64,000 nucleotides of DNA from Puniceibacterium sediminis. Lineage in GTDB: Bacteria > Pseudomonadota > Alphaproteobacteria > Rhodobacterales > Rhodobacteraceae. A program made the position numbers and the translations under genes. The DNA is taken from the NCBI RefSeq assembly GCF_900188035.1, contig NZ_FZNN01000003.1:62001-126000 (forward strand). Reading direction: 5' to 3'. Below, in pieces: positions 27,951 through 36,848 of this stretch (within the stretch, counting starts at the first letter, position 1; every line of letters begins with the position of its first letter). The notes under the pieces are model-generated. The model made no database searches. It was not told where the DNA came from and saw nothing but the letters and a program-made list of their open reading frames with translations.

Positions 27951-30031
27951 TTTTCGATCTGAAAGAGACGTTTTTCCGCCCAACGGTATTGCTTGCGGTG
28001 GCGTTGATGGCAGTTATTGTCATGATGATCCTGCCTGTGCCATCTTGGGTGCTGGATGTCGGTCTCGCCGCCTCTTTCGCGCTGGCAATCCTGATCTTCA
28101 CCGTTACACTTTTCATTGAACGCCCGTTGGATTTCTCGGCATTTCCGACAATATTGCTGGCTTCGCTGATGTTGCGGTTGTCACTAAATGTCAGTTCGAC
28201 AAAGCTGATCATAGGACAGGGGCACGAGGGCACCCATGCGGCCGGAAATGTCATTCAGGGTTTTGCGAACTTTGTGATGAATGGCAGCGTCTTTATGGGC
28301 CTTGTGGTTTTTGGCGTTCTGATGATCGTCAACTTTACCGTGATCACCAAAGGCGCTGCGCGAATGGCGGAAGTCGGCGCGCGCTTTGCTCTCGACGGGA
28401 TGCCTGGCAAACAGTTGGCTATTGACAGCGACATGAGCGCTGGCGCCATCGATCATGCCGAAGCCAAGGCCAGACGCGAACGCGAACTGCAAGAAACGAC
28501 GTTTTTCGGCTCGCTCGACGGGGCGTCGAAATTCGTCAAGGGTGACGCGGTCGCCGGTCTTTTGATCACCTTGCTGAACCTCGTCATGGGCATCATCATG
28601 GGCGTTTTTGTCCACGGCATGGCGATTGGCAGCGCGTTTGAAACCTATGCAATTTTGACTGTCGGCGACGGACTGGTAACCCAAATTCCGGCGGTGATCA
28701 TCTCGATCGCCTCGGCATTGCTGCTTGCACGGGGTGGCACAACCGGTGCCACGGATCTGGCGCTTGTCGCGCAGCTCGGCAGATTTCCGGCGGCGCTGGG
28801 CACGGTCGCTGTCTTGATGGGCCTATTCGCCTTAGTACCGGGGTTGCCATTTTTGCCCTTTATCGCCGGCGCCGGCGTTCTGGGTTTTGCGGCCGTTTAT
28901 GTTAAACGCAAAGCTGCACGTGAAGAGGAAGCTCCGGAGGCCACTGAGGTCGGCGGCCCCCCGCCGCCGAAACCGATAGGCGACGTGCTCGATCTGGACG
29001 ACATCCATGTGGAATTTGCACCGGATTTGGTGAACATGGTGCTGGATCCGGGCACCGGTCTCGATGTACGGATTTCAAATATGCGTACTCATATCGCTTC
29101 GACCTTTGGCCTAATTATGCCCGAGATCCGTTTGACCGACGACGCCGCCCTGCCTACGGGGACCTATGTGGTCCGTATCCAAGGTGTCGAGCTGGCGCGG
29201 GGGTCGCTGAATCCAGCTTTGGTGTTGGCGTTGGTCCCCGATGACCGCACACGGCTGCCTGACGGTCGCGATGTCAGCGAGCCGGTCTATGGCGCGCCCG
29301 CCCGTTGGATCAAGCCCGAAGATCAGGAGCGAGCCGCTCTGACTGGTGTCACCATCGTCACGCCGACCGAAGTGCTGGCTACCCACCTTCTGGAGGTGAT
29401 AAAACGCAACTTTGGTAGGCTTCTCAGCCTCCGCGCGCTGCGCCGAATTTTGGATGAGATGGTGTCGCTTTCCAACCCCGCCCGAGCCGAGGCAAACCGG
29501 CGGTTGATTGATGAGTTGATCCCGGACAAGGTCCAGATCGACGTGCTGCATTCGGTTCTGCGCTTGCTGCTGGACGAGCAGGTTTCGATCCGCAACCTGC
29601 CACTTATCCTTGAGGCGATTGCCGAAACCCGCGGCCAACAGGCCCGCCCCGAAGCGATCTGTGAACACGTACGACAAAGGCTCGGCTTTCAGCTGGTCGC
29701 AGGAATGCGCCGTAACGACGGGACTATTCCGCTGATCCAGCTGGCGCCAGAATGGGAAGAGCTGTTCACGCACTACCAGATCGAAGGCGATCGTGGCGGC
29801 ATCGACATTGCCCTACCGCCCGATTCCTTTGAGACACTGACCGACGGCGTCGCGAAGCAGATGGGTGACGCCGGGGCGCGAGGCGTTTTTCCCGCGCTGG
29901 TGACATCTGGAAGACGGCGCAGGTTCCTTCGTACGATCCTCGCGGCAAAGGGCATCAGCAACCCGGTATTGTCCTTCGAAGAGATCGGAATCGAGGCGCG
30001 CCCGTCGCTCGTGGGTGTGGTCGCCGCATGA
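27947..30031 (+). CDS. flhA: Flagellar export gate protein FlhA
   Basis: FlhA is the large ion-channel and chaperone-docking part of the flagellar type III export gate. The 694-residue protein has eight membrane segments in its first half, the conserved FHIPEP-type cytoplasmic loop (FVKGDAVAGLLITLLNLVMG; ARMAEVGARFALDGMPGKQLAIDSDMSAGAID) and a cytosolic C-terminal domain ending VLSFEEIGIEARPSLVGVVAA. It overlaps the small upstream frame and fliR. Length is normal. Confidence 0.97.
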   Translation: MIFDLKETFFRPTVLLAVALMAVIVMMILPVPSWVLDVGLAASFALAILIFTVTLFIERPLDFSAFPTILLASLMLRLSLNVSSTKLIIGQGHEGTHAAGNVIQGFANFVMNGSVFMGLVVFGVLMIVNFTVITKGAARMAEVGARFALDGMPGKQLAIDSDMSAGAIDHAEAKARRERELQETTFFGSLDGASKFVKGDAVAGLLITLLNLVMGIIMGVFVHGMAIGSAFETYAILTVGDGLVTQIPAVIISIASALLLARGGTTGATDLALVAQLGRFPAALGTVAVLMGLFALVPGLPFLPFIAGAGVLGFAAVYVKRKAAREEEAPEATEVGGPPPPKPIGDVLDLDDIHVEFAPDLVNMVLDPGTGLDVRISNMRTHIASTFGLIMPEIRLTDDAALPTGTYVVRIQGVELARGSLNPALVLALVPDDRTRLPDGRDVSEPVYGAPARWIKPEDQERAALTGVTIVTPTEVLATHLLEVIKRNFGRLLSLRALRRILDEMVSLSNPARAEANRRLIDELIPDKVQIDVLHSVLRLLLDEQVSIRNLPLILEAIAETRGQQARPEAICEHVRQRLGFQLVAGMRRNDGTIPLIQLAPEWEELFTHYQIEGDRGGIDIALPPDSFETLTDGVAKQMGDAGARGVFPALVTSGRRRRFLRTILAAKGISNPVLSFEEIGIEARPSLVGVVAA

Positions 30032-30792
30032 TGCAGCTGATCGAGACGTCGCAGCAGGCGCTCTGGCTCGTCTTTGTGGTTTTCGTCCGGGTTGGGGCCG
30101 CGATGTCGGTAATGCCGGTCTTTGGAGAACGTTCTGTCCCGGTGCGGATTCGCCTGATCCTATCGCTGGCCATGGCCGTGATCGTGGCCCCCGCCGTTTA
30201 CGCTACGATTAGCCCACCTGTGCTTGGACTCGGGTCGTTGGCGCGGATCCTCATGACGGAAACCATCGCTGGCTTGGCGCTTGGTATCGCATTGCGGCTG
30301 TTCATTCTGGCGCTGCAGACCGCTGGCGCGATAGCAGCGCAATCTACCTCACTATCGCAGCTGACAGGCAACAATGCGATGGACCCGATGCCGGCCATCG
30401 GGCAAGCATTGACCGTGTCGGCGCTGGCTTTGGTGATGATGACCGGGTTGCACGTCAAGGCGGCGGCGCTGTTCATCTTTTCCTATGAAGCCATGCCGCT
30501 CGGGACCTTTCCGGATGCCGCCGTTCTGGGCGAATGGGGCCAGGCGCAAGTCAATCAGGCGTTCCGGCTCGGCTTCACGCTCGCCGGGCCTTTTGTCATT
30601 CTATCGATGCTCTACAATCTGACGCTTGGCGTTATCAACAAGGCGATGCCGCAGCTCATGGTCGCTTTTGTCGGTGCCCCCGTCATCACGCTGGGCGCCA
30701 TTTCCATGCTGTTCACCATCGCTCCCGTGCTGCTGGGTGTTTGGAACCGGGCGCTGGACGCGTTTCTCATCAACCCGTTCGGAATGCCCTGA
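30028..30792 (+). CDS. fliR: Flagellar export gate protein FliR
   Basis: FliR is a membrane component of the FliPQR export pore. The 254-residue protein is very hydrophobic with about six helices (ALWLVFVVFVRVGAAMSVMPVFGERSVPVRIRLILSLAMAVIVAP; GLALGIALRLFILALQTAGAIAAQSTSLSQ) matching family landmarks. Tandem ATGs at 30028 and 30031 overlap the flhA stop. The stop overlaps flhB. fliP is 19 kb away and fliQ is not in the window. Confidence 0.95.
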   Translation: MMQLIETSQQALWLVFVVFVRVGAAMSVMPVFGERSVPVRIRLILSLAMAVIVAPAVYATISPPVLGLGSLARILMTETIAGLALGIALRLFILALQTAGAIAAQSTSLSQLTGNNAMDPMPAIGQALTVSALALVMMTGLHVKAAALFIFSYEAMPLGTFPDAAVLGEWGQAQVNQAFRLGFTLAGPFVILSMLYNLTLGVINKAMPQLMVAFVGAPVITLGAISMLFTIAPVLLGVWNRALDAFLINPFGMP

Positions 30793-31880
30793 TGGCAGCG
30801 GATGATGATGACAGCGAAAAGTCACACGAGGCATCCCAACGCAAACTGGATGACGCCCGCAAGAAGGGCGAGATTGCCCGATCTCCGGATCTGCTGACGG
30901 CGACCGCCTATGGCGGGATCTTGTTGATCGCAGTTGCGATAGGCCACAATTCGATCTTTGGACTCGCCGAGACGTTGCTTCCTTTTGTCGACCACCCGCA
31001 GCAGCTCGCAAAAACCTATTTCGGCGACGGCAGCATGTCGCCCGTCGGGTCACTGATCAGTAGCAGCATCGCTCCTGTCCTGCCATGGGTGGGCGCTCCG
31101 GGACTTCTGGTTTTGGCGGTTCTCTTTGCACAGAAGGGGATTGCCGTCGCACCGGAAAAGCTGACTATCAAATGGTCCCGCCTGTCGCCGGTCGAAAACG
31201 CAAAGAACAAGTTTGGGCGGCGCGGTCTTTTCGAATTTGCCAAGAGCTTTACCAAACTCATGGTCTATTCCGCCGTACTTGGCCTGTTCCTGTCCGCTCA
31301 GATGGAATCGATCACCGGTAGCCTGCAGGGCGCTCCTGAAAATGTGGTGATCATTCTGATGTCTCTTGCGATCAAGATGATGATGATCGTCGTCATTGTG
31401 GCCACAGCTATCGGTGCGATCGACTATTTCTGGCAGCATCAAGAGCACCTGCGCAAGAACCGGATGTCTCACAAGGAATTGCGTGACGAATACAAGGACT
31501 CCGAGGGTGACCCTGGGATGAAGCAGCAGCGCCGTTTCCGGGCGCAGGAAATCGCGATGAACCAAATGATGGCGGATGTACCAAAGGCTGACGTGATCAT
31601 CGTCAACCCGACGCACTATGCAGTCGCGCTAAAATGGAGCCGCGCGCCTGGAGAGGTGCCCGTCTGCGTCGCGAAAGGCGTCGATCATGTGGCTGCGCGC
31701 ATCCGTGAGGTAGCCCAGGATTCGGCCGTGCCGATCCACTCCGACCCGCCAACGGCCCGGGCACTGTATGCATCCGTGGACATCGACCAATCCATCGCAC
31801 ACGAACATTACCGGCCGGTTGCCGCCGCCATCCGCTTTGCTGATGCAATGCGACGACGCGCCAAGGAAAGGGGCCGCTGA
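30792..31880 (+). CDS. flhB: Flagellar export switch protein FlhB
   Basis: FlhB switches export specificity from hook to filament proteins by self-cleavage. The 362-residue protein has a polar N-terminus (DDSEKSHEASQRKLDDARKKGEIARSPD), four membrane helices, the linker DPGMKQQRRFRAQEIAMNQMM and the autocleavage site NPTH at 272-275, followed by the C-terminal domain. ATG 30792 overlaps the fliR stop (TGATG) and is the start of the conserved SEKSHEAS region. The stop overlaps the next gene. Confidence 0.97.
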   Translation: MAADDDDSEKSHEASQRKLDDARKKGEIARSPDLLTATAYGGILLIAVAIGHNSIFGLAETLLPFVDHPQQLAKTYFGDGSMSPVGSLISSSIAPVLPWVGAPGLLVLAVLFAQKGIAVAPEKLTIKWSRLSPVENAKNKFGRRGLFEFAKSFTKLMVYSAVLGLFLSAQMESITGSLQGAPENVVIILMSLAIKMMMIVVIVATAIGAIDYFWQHQEHLRKNRMSHKELRDEYKDSEGDPGMKQQRRFRAQEIAMNQMMADVPKADVIIVNPTHYAVALKWSRAPGEVPVCVAKGVDHVAARIREVAQDSAVPIHSDPPTARALYASVDIDQSIAHEHYRPVAAAIRFADAMRRRAKERGR

Positions 31881-32308
31881 TGTCCACGGAATTCGACGAC
31901 ATTCGCGAAATTACTGCAATTATGGAAGAACGAGCCCTGGCCAAACATCGCGACGTTCTTGCTCAGGAAGCCGCCGTGAATCGTGAAATCGTAGAAATCG
32001 AGAAGCTGCGCTATCAAACTCTGCGCCAGGATGATGGAGCCCAGGCGCGGCGTATGCTGGGAGCTGACGGGCTCTGGCAAGGCTGGTTGGCGCAACGCCG
32101 TATGCATTTGAACCAGGACTTGGCTATGCTGAGGGTTCGTAAGGCCGACAGTCTGCATGCTGCACAGACTGCGTTTGCCCGGCATCAGGTGACAACAAAT
32201 TTGGCGTCGGACGCAAGGGCAGAACAGCACCAGCGCCGTATCTCGCAGTCTGAAAGACGGTTGGAAGAGGGTTTTCACGCTGATCCCGATGGATGGGATT
32301 CCGTATGA
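31880..32308 (+). CDS. Coiled-coil protein of the flagellar cluster, FliJ-like by size and position
   Basis: The 142-residue protein is charged and almost wholly alpha-helical (ITAIMEERALAKHRDVLAQEAAV; RRMHLNQDLAMLRVRKADSLHAAQTAFARHQ), with no membrane segment or signal. ATG 31880 overlaps the flhB stop (TGATG). Its length and coiled-coil nature match FliJ, the stalk-like cofactor of the FliI ATPase, but sequence similarity is too weak for a firm name and fliI is not nearby. It closes the rightward flagellar operon. Confidence 0.7.
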   Translation: MSTEFDDIREITAIMEERALAKHRDVLAQEAAVNREIVEIEKLRYQTLRQDDGAQARRMLGADGLWQGWLAQRRMHLNQDLAMLRVRKADSLHAAQTAFARHQVTTNLASDARAEQHQRRISQSERRLEEGFHADPDGWDSV

Positions 32309-32322
32309 TTGATCAGCGGGTG

Positions 32323-32355
32323 GGAAAAAGGCACCCTCCGCAAGTGCGCTTTTCC
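32323..32355 (+). terminator. Possible hairpin terminator after the flhB operon
   Basis: GGAAAAAGGCAC (32323-32334) pairs at 10 of 12 positions with GTGCGCTTTTCC (32344-32355). It lies 15 bases after the last flagellar stop. The stem has mismatches and the T tract is within the arm, so this is a weak call. Confidence 0.3.
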
Positions 32356-32435
32356 TTTCCAGAGGCGCGGTAAGATCAAAGCACTGGACTGTGCCGTTTT
32401 TAGCCAATTTATCAAGACCGGGGAGGATCCTACGG

Positions 32436-33185
32436 CTAAAGGTCGGTCGCGAAGGACCTGCTGGGTCGACCAGAAGCTTTGCGCTTTGCTTCTGCAGTCT
32501 GAATCGCAGCGTCGATGCTGGTCCGGTCTGTCACGCCCGAGAAATTCTTGCCTGTTGGCAAAGCCTCGGCCACATGTACAAATCGTTCATGCGCAACATC
32601 AAAGAGACGCCACATCTCGGCCAGTGGATTGGGATGATCGTCGGCGCGCAAAGAAAGCCACGGGTAATCTTCGGTCCGGTGGATGACCAGCGCCGCAGAT
32701 TGCGTGCCGCGCTTGTCCCCGCCCGCCTGCGCCCCTGCCTCCATCGCGGTGATCAGTCGTGGTCCGAATGGCAGATGCATGTGCGCGAGGTAGCTTGCTA
32801 GCGTGTTTGCCACGACCGCTTCCCCGGCAAGCATATTGCCGGCCACCGACACGCCCGGGCCGCTTTGATGGCCACACCAGTCGGTGCAGCGCGCTCCGGT
32901 ATGGGCGGCGATGCGACCATCGGCGTCGATCATGTGTATCTGGCGGATTGCCTCACCACCATCCCGGGCAACCAGATCTGCCACCACTTCCCGCGCGCTT
33001 TCACCAAGCGCCAGCCTGTTGGCCGCCTCAATCCCCCAGATCGGGTTGACAAAGGCCTGTGTGGCCACGGCACATTTGCCGCCGCGCAGATGCGGCACAA
33101 GGGCGCCGGTGGCAAAGAAACGGCTTGCGACGATCACGCCGTATTCCCCGGTTTCGGGGTCCTTCGCGACAATGGAATAGGTCAT
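32436..33185 (-). CDS. DUF1028 family Ntn-hydrolase-like protein
   Basis: The 249-residue protein begins with TYSIVAKDPETGEYGVIVASRFFATGALVPHLRGG and contains GGEAIRQIHMIDADGRIAAHTGARCTDWCGHQSGPGVSVAGNMLAG, the conserved core of DUF1028, a family with an Ntn-hydrolase-type fold and no settled substrate. No signal peptide is seen, so it is cytosolic. ATG 33185 is chosen because the family begins at MTYSIVA; AAGGAG precedes it. It is the last gene of a peptide ABC transporter/GGT series, 17 bases after GGT, which suggests a part in the breakdown of the imported compound. Confidence 0.88.
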   Translation of the reverse strand: MTYSIVAKDPETGEYGVIVASRFFATGALVPHLRGGKCAVATQAFVNPIWGIEAANRLALGESAREVVADLVARDGGEAIRQIHMIDADGRIAAHTGARCTDWCGHQSGPGVSVAGNMLAGEAVVANTLASYLAHMHLPFGPRLITAMEAGAQAGGDKRGTQSAALVIHRTEDYPWLSLRADDHPNPLAEMWRLFDVAHERFVHVAEALPTGKNFSGVTDRTSIDAAIQTAEAKRKASGRPSRSFATDL

Positions 33186-33202
33186 GGAAGCTCCTTTCTT
33201 GT

Positions 33203-34969
33203 TCAGCGCCCGACGGCATAGGCCTGCATCTGGCGTGGGGTTGCAGCCGCCCGAAGCAAGCCTGATGGGCTGCGGCTGGCGGCGGTCAGGCGACCCAGAC
33301 TCCAAGGTTCGGCCCGTTCGAGACGATGACCGCGGGCCAGCAGAGCGGCCATTACCGTGTCTGCAAACGATGGTTCAACGACCAGGTGCCCGGGGTCGGC
33401 TGCGCGCGGATAGAATGACGCAGTGGCATGGGCGGTGTGGAACATTGGCGCGTCAATCGCCTGTTGCAGCGACATTCCACCATGGATCAGCCGCAACAGG
33501 AAGATGAGTTGCCACTGGTCCTGCTGGTCACCGCCCGGAGTCCCAAAGGCGAGACGCGCGCCGTCAGGATCCTGAGCCATCGATGGTGTCAGTGTCGTGC
33601 GCGGCCGGGCACCCGGTGTCAGCGACCCGGGCAGGCCGGGGGTCAGCCAGAACATCTGTGCCCGGGAATTCAGCGCCATGCCAAGGCCGGGAACGACAGG
33701 CGAGGACATGAGCCAACCGCCCGAAGGTGTGGCCGAAATCATATTACCCCAGCGGTCGATCACGTCCAGATGCACCGTATCGCCGCGTTTTTCACTGGGA
33801 TGGAACGTCTCCATCGGCGCTGCACTGTTTCGCGCCCGGGCGACGGCCGCGTCGGCCAATGTCTTGGACCCGGACATGTCGCCCGGTCGCTGTTCGAGCG
33901 AGGCCGTTTCGCCGATCAGGCCGCGCCGCGTTTGGGCGTAGTGATCAGAGAGAAGGGTCTCGATAGGGATCTGACTGAACTCCGGGTCGCCATAATAGGC
34001 CTCGCGATCTGCAAAGCTGAGCTTCAGGGTTTCTGTCACGGTGTGGATGAATTCAGACCCGACAGGGTCCATCGCGGCGATTCCTGTGCCTGATAGCGTC
34101 TTCAGGGACTGTAAAAGCAACGGCCCCTGCGTCCACGGCCCGGCTTTCCAGACCGTCCAGCCGCAGTAATCGACGGACAGCGGCGGTTCGTATCGCGCCT
34201 GCCAACCCGCCATATCATTTGCGTTCAGAACGCCCTTTCGCCTGTTTCCGGTAGCATCCATCACACATGCATCACGCAGCCAGATGTCGATGCGTTCGGC
34301 GATGAAACCCTGATAAACGGCGCGCCGGGCGGCGTCGATCTGGGCGGTTCTATTGGTTTCGCACTCCGCCTCGGCCAGCAGGCGATCCCATGTATAGGCA
34401 AGATCCGGATTGCGAAATAGGACACCGGGTTCAGGGGCATTTCCGTGAGGAAGCCAGATCGCGTGCGACGTGGGCCATTCGGTGCGAAAGAATTCCGACA
34501 GATCGGCAATGGTTTTTGCTGCGCGGGCCAGCATCGGATGGCCGTGGCGTGCATAGTGGATCGCAGGTTCCAGCACTGCGCGCAGGGACAGTGTTCCGTG
34601 ATCGCGCAGCATGAGCAGCCAGGCATCAAAAGCGCCGGGAATGACAGTGGCAAGCAACCCAGATCCGGGTATGAGAGTCAGCCCCGCGCTTCGATAATGG
34701 GCAATCGTGGCCGCGGCAGGTGCGGTGCCCTGACCGCAAAGTACCGTTGGCACCTCAGCTCCGGCAGGGCGGATCAGGGCCACCATGTCACCCAGCGGCC
34801 CGTTCAGATGCGGTTCGACCACCTGCAGGACAAAACCCATGGCGCAGGCAGCATCAAAGGCGTTGCCGCCCTGTTCGAGAATGGACATGCCGACAGTCGA
34901 CGCAATCCAGTGGGTCGAGGTGGCTACGCCAAAGGTTCCGCTGATCTCGGGGCGGGTGGTAAAGGTCAT
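33203..34969 (-). CDS. Gamma-glutamyltransferase family protein (cytosolic)
   Basis: The family hydrolyses or transfers gamma-glutamyl groups after self-cleavage before a catalytic Thr. The 588-residue protein has GGNAFDAACAMGFVLQVVEPHLNGPLGD (early part), KTLADAAVARARN and the cleavage site KRGDTVHLDVIDRWGNMIS with catalytic Thr398, then PGARPRTTLTPSMAQ and FGTPGGDQQDQWQLIFLLRLIHGGMSLQQAIDAP (read in shorter pieces). Unlike classical periplasmic GGT it has no signal peptide, as in YwrD-type members. It lies 18 bases after the ABC permease gene. The substrate could be glutathione, other gamma-glutamyl peptides or a related amide; sequence does not decide. Confidence 0.9.
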   Translation of the reverse strand: MTFTTRPEISGTFGVATSTHWIASTVGMSILEQGGNAFDAACAMGFVLQVVEPHLNGPLGDMVALIRPAGAEVPTVLCGQGTAPAAATIAHYRSAGLTLIPGSGLLATVIPGAFDAWLLMLRDHGTLSLRAVLEPAIHYARHGHPMLARAAKTIADLSEFFRTEWPTSHAIWLPHGNAPEPGVLFRNPDLAYTWDRLLAEAECETNRTAQIDAARRAVYQGFIAERIDIWLRDACVMDATGNRRKGVLNANDMAGWQARYEPPLSVDYCGWTVWKAGPWTQGPLLLQSLKTLSGTGIAAMDPVGSEFIHTVTETLKLSFADREAYYGDPEFSQIPIETLLSDHYAQTRRGLIGETASLEQRPGDMSGSKTLADAAVARARNSAAPMETFHPSEKRGDTVHLDVIDRWGNMISATPSGGWLMSSPVVPGLGMALNSRAQMFWLTPGLPGSLTPGARPRTTLTPSMAQDPDGARLAFGTPGGDQQDQWQLIFLLRLIHGGMSLQQAIDAPMFHTAHATASFYPRAADPGHLVVEPSFADTVMAALLARGHRLERAEPWSLGRLTAASRSPSGLLRAAATPRQMQAYAVGR

Positions 34970-34987
34970 CGCAATCCGGCCCTTGTC

Positions 34988-35851
34988 TTACAGATCCCGG
35001 GGATCAAGGGCGTCGCGCAGCCCGTCGCCCAGCAGGTTGAACCCCAGCACAACGAGGAAAATCGCGATGCCCGGCCACATGGCCATCCAGTGCGCCTGTT
35101 CCAGAAAGTTCTTGGCCACATTCAGCATCGATCCCCACGAAGGTGCGGGCGGCTGTTGACCCAGTCCGAGGAAGGACAGCGAGGCCTCGGCGATGATCGC
35201 GGTAGCGATGGTAAGCGTGGATTGTACCAGGATGGGCGGGAAGATGTTGGGCAGTATGTATTTCCGGATCAACGAAAAGTGCCCGAGACCAATGGCGCGG
35301 GCGCTTTCGACATAGTCTTCGGTCATGACGCTCATGGTCTGTGCACGGGCGAGGCGGATGAACAGGGGCATCGCCGACAGACCGATGGCGATCATCGCGT
35401 TGGACAGGCTTGGCCCGAGGAAAGCCGCGAGGGCGATGGCGAGGATGAGGAAGGGCGCGGCGAGCAGGGCTTCGGTAAAGCGCGAGATTACTGCGTCCGT
35501 CCAGCCGCGCAGATATCCCGACAGCATCCCCAAAGGGACACCCAGAGCGACGGCGATGAGGACCGAGACAACCCCGGCGAGAAGAGATGCCTGCGCGCCC
35601 CAGATCATGCGTGAGAGGACGTCGCGCCCGATTTCGTCCGTGCCGAACAGATGCGCGGCCGATGGTGCCTTGCGCACTGCGCCCCAGTCCGTCTCGGTCG
35701 GGCCGGGCACAGGCAGGATCGGTGCTGCGAGGGCGATGAATACGAAGAAGGCCACAATGACGGCGCCAAGGCTTGCAGATTTGCTGGCGCGCATCTTGCG
35801 CCAGAAACGGCTGGGCGTTCTGGGGGCGAGTGTCGCGTTGGCGTCGGTCAT
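34988..35851 (-). CDS. Dipeptide/oligopeptide-type ABC transporter permease (DppC-like)
   Basis: The 287-residue protein has an N-terminal helix (SASLGAVIVAFFVFIALAAPIL), the family motif HLFGTDEIGRDVLSRMIWGAQ and the BPD_transp_1 helices with the EAA-type loop (EDYVESARAIGLGHFSLIRKYILPNIFPPILV). These are hallmarks of the DppC/OppC/GsiD group. ATG 35851 is chosen over longer upstream codons because those overlap dppB coding sequence heavily. It overlaps the partner permease by 4 bases (ATGA). Confidence 0.93.
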   Translation of the reverse strand: MTDANATLAPRTPSRFWRKMRASKSASLGAVIVAFFVFIALAAPILPVPGPTETDWGAVRKAPSAAHLFGTDEIGRDVLSRMIWGAQASLLAGVVSVLIAVALGVPLGMLSGYLRGWTDAVISRFTEALLAAPFLILAIALAAFLGPSLSNAMIAIGLSAMPLFIRLARAQTMSVMTEDYVESARAIGLGHFSLIRKYILPNIFPPILVQSTLTIATAIIAEASLSFLGLGQQPPAPSWGSMLNVAKNFLEQAHWMAMWPGIAIFLVVLGFNLLGDGLRDALDPRDL

Positions 35852-36792
35852 GCGTCCTTCATCCTTGGGCTCAGGACGCGGTAGGCAGCATCGGCGAGGA
35901 TGTTCATGGCGATAAAGGCGATGCCGGTGCACAGCACAATCCCCTGCACCACAGCATAGTCACGGTTGAATACCGCATCGACAATCAGCTTCCCAAAGCC
36001 GGGAATGGTAAAGATCTGTTCGGTCAGGACGGCACCGGCAAGAAGTTCACCAAATAGCAGGGTGGTGACGGTGACGATGGGCACCAGCGCATTGCGCAGC
36101 GCGTGTTTTATCAGAACAACCTGTTCTGATAGGCCCTTTGCGCGGGCTGTACGCACATAATCCGACCGCAGCACACCCAACATGGCCGAGCGCGTATGTC
36201 GCATCAGTGTCGCGGCAAGGCCCGTGCCAAGCACGAAGGCCGGCATCAGCATGGTCAGGATGGATTGCAGCGGATCATCCGTCAGCGGCCGATAACCCGA
36301 GGCGGGCAGCCATCCAAGGTTTACCGAGACGAGCAGGATCAGCATGATCCCGAGCCAGAAGTTGGGGATCGACAGGCCGGAAAGGGCGACCAGATTGGCG
36401 ATCCAGTCGACCCAGGTTCCCTTTTTATAGGCCGACAGGACGCCTGCGGGAATGCCGATGGACAGCGCGATGATCAGGGCCATAATGGCCAGCTGGATTG
36501 TCACGGGCAGCTTTTCACCGATCAGTTCGGTCACGGGTTGCTGGGTGCGCAGGGAAATGCCCAGATCACCCTGCAATGCATTGCCGATCCAGGTGAAATA
36601 CTGCACCGGGATGGGATCGTTCAGGCGATATTTCTCGCGCAGAAATTCCATGACCTCGGGATTGCGGTCTTCGCCGGCCATCACAAGGACCGGATCGCCG
36701 GGCAGCAGTTTCTGCATCCCGAACACGAAAATCGAGATCAGAATGATCGTCGGAATGGCGATCAGGATGCGGCGTCCGAGAAAGGCCAGCAT
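35848..36792 (-). CDS. Dipeptide/oligopeptide-type ABC transporter permease (DppB-like)
   Basis: The 314-residue protein starts with the first helix MLAFLGRRILIAIPTIILISIFVFGM and has PVQYFTWIGNALQGDLG, typical of DppB/GsiC, six helices and the EAA loop (RSDYVRTARAKGLSEQVVLIKHALRNALVPIV). It is 56 bases downstream of the substrate-binding-protein gene on the same strand and coupled to the DppC-like gene. Confidence 0.94.
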   Translation of the reverse strand: MLAFLGRRILIAIPTIILISIFVFGMQKLLPGDPVLVMAGEDRNPEVMEFLREKYRLNDPIPVQYFTWIGNALQGDLGISLRTQQPVTELIGEKLPVTIQLAIMALIIALSIGIPAGVLSAYKKGTWVDWIANLVALSGLSIPNFWLGIMLILLVSVNLGWLPASGYRPLTDDPLQSILTMLMPAFVLGTGLAATLMRHTRSAMLGVLRSDYVRTARAKGLSEQVVLIKHALRNALVPIVTVTTLLFGELLAGAVLTEQIFTIPGFGKLIVDAVFNRDYAVVQGIVLCTGIAFIAMNILADAAYRVLSPRMKDA

Positions 36793-36848
36793 GTTGTGGG
36801 CTCCGGTTCAGTAGTTGGCACGGCGATCATGCCGCCGGGCTGGTGTGT

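Noticed and set aside
34445-35614. 389-codon plus-strand frame across ggt and the DppC-like gene
   Set aside because: It crosses two confirmed genes antisense and is rich in Arg/Gly/Gln without family features.
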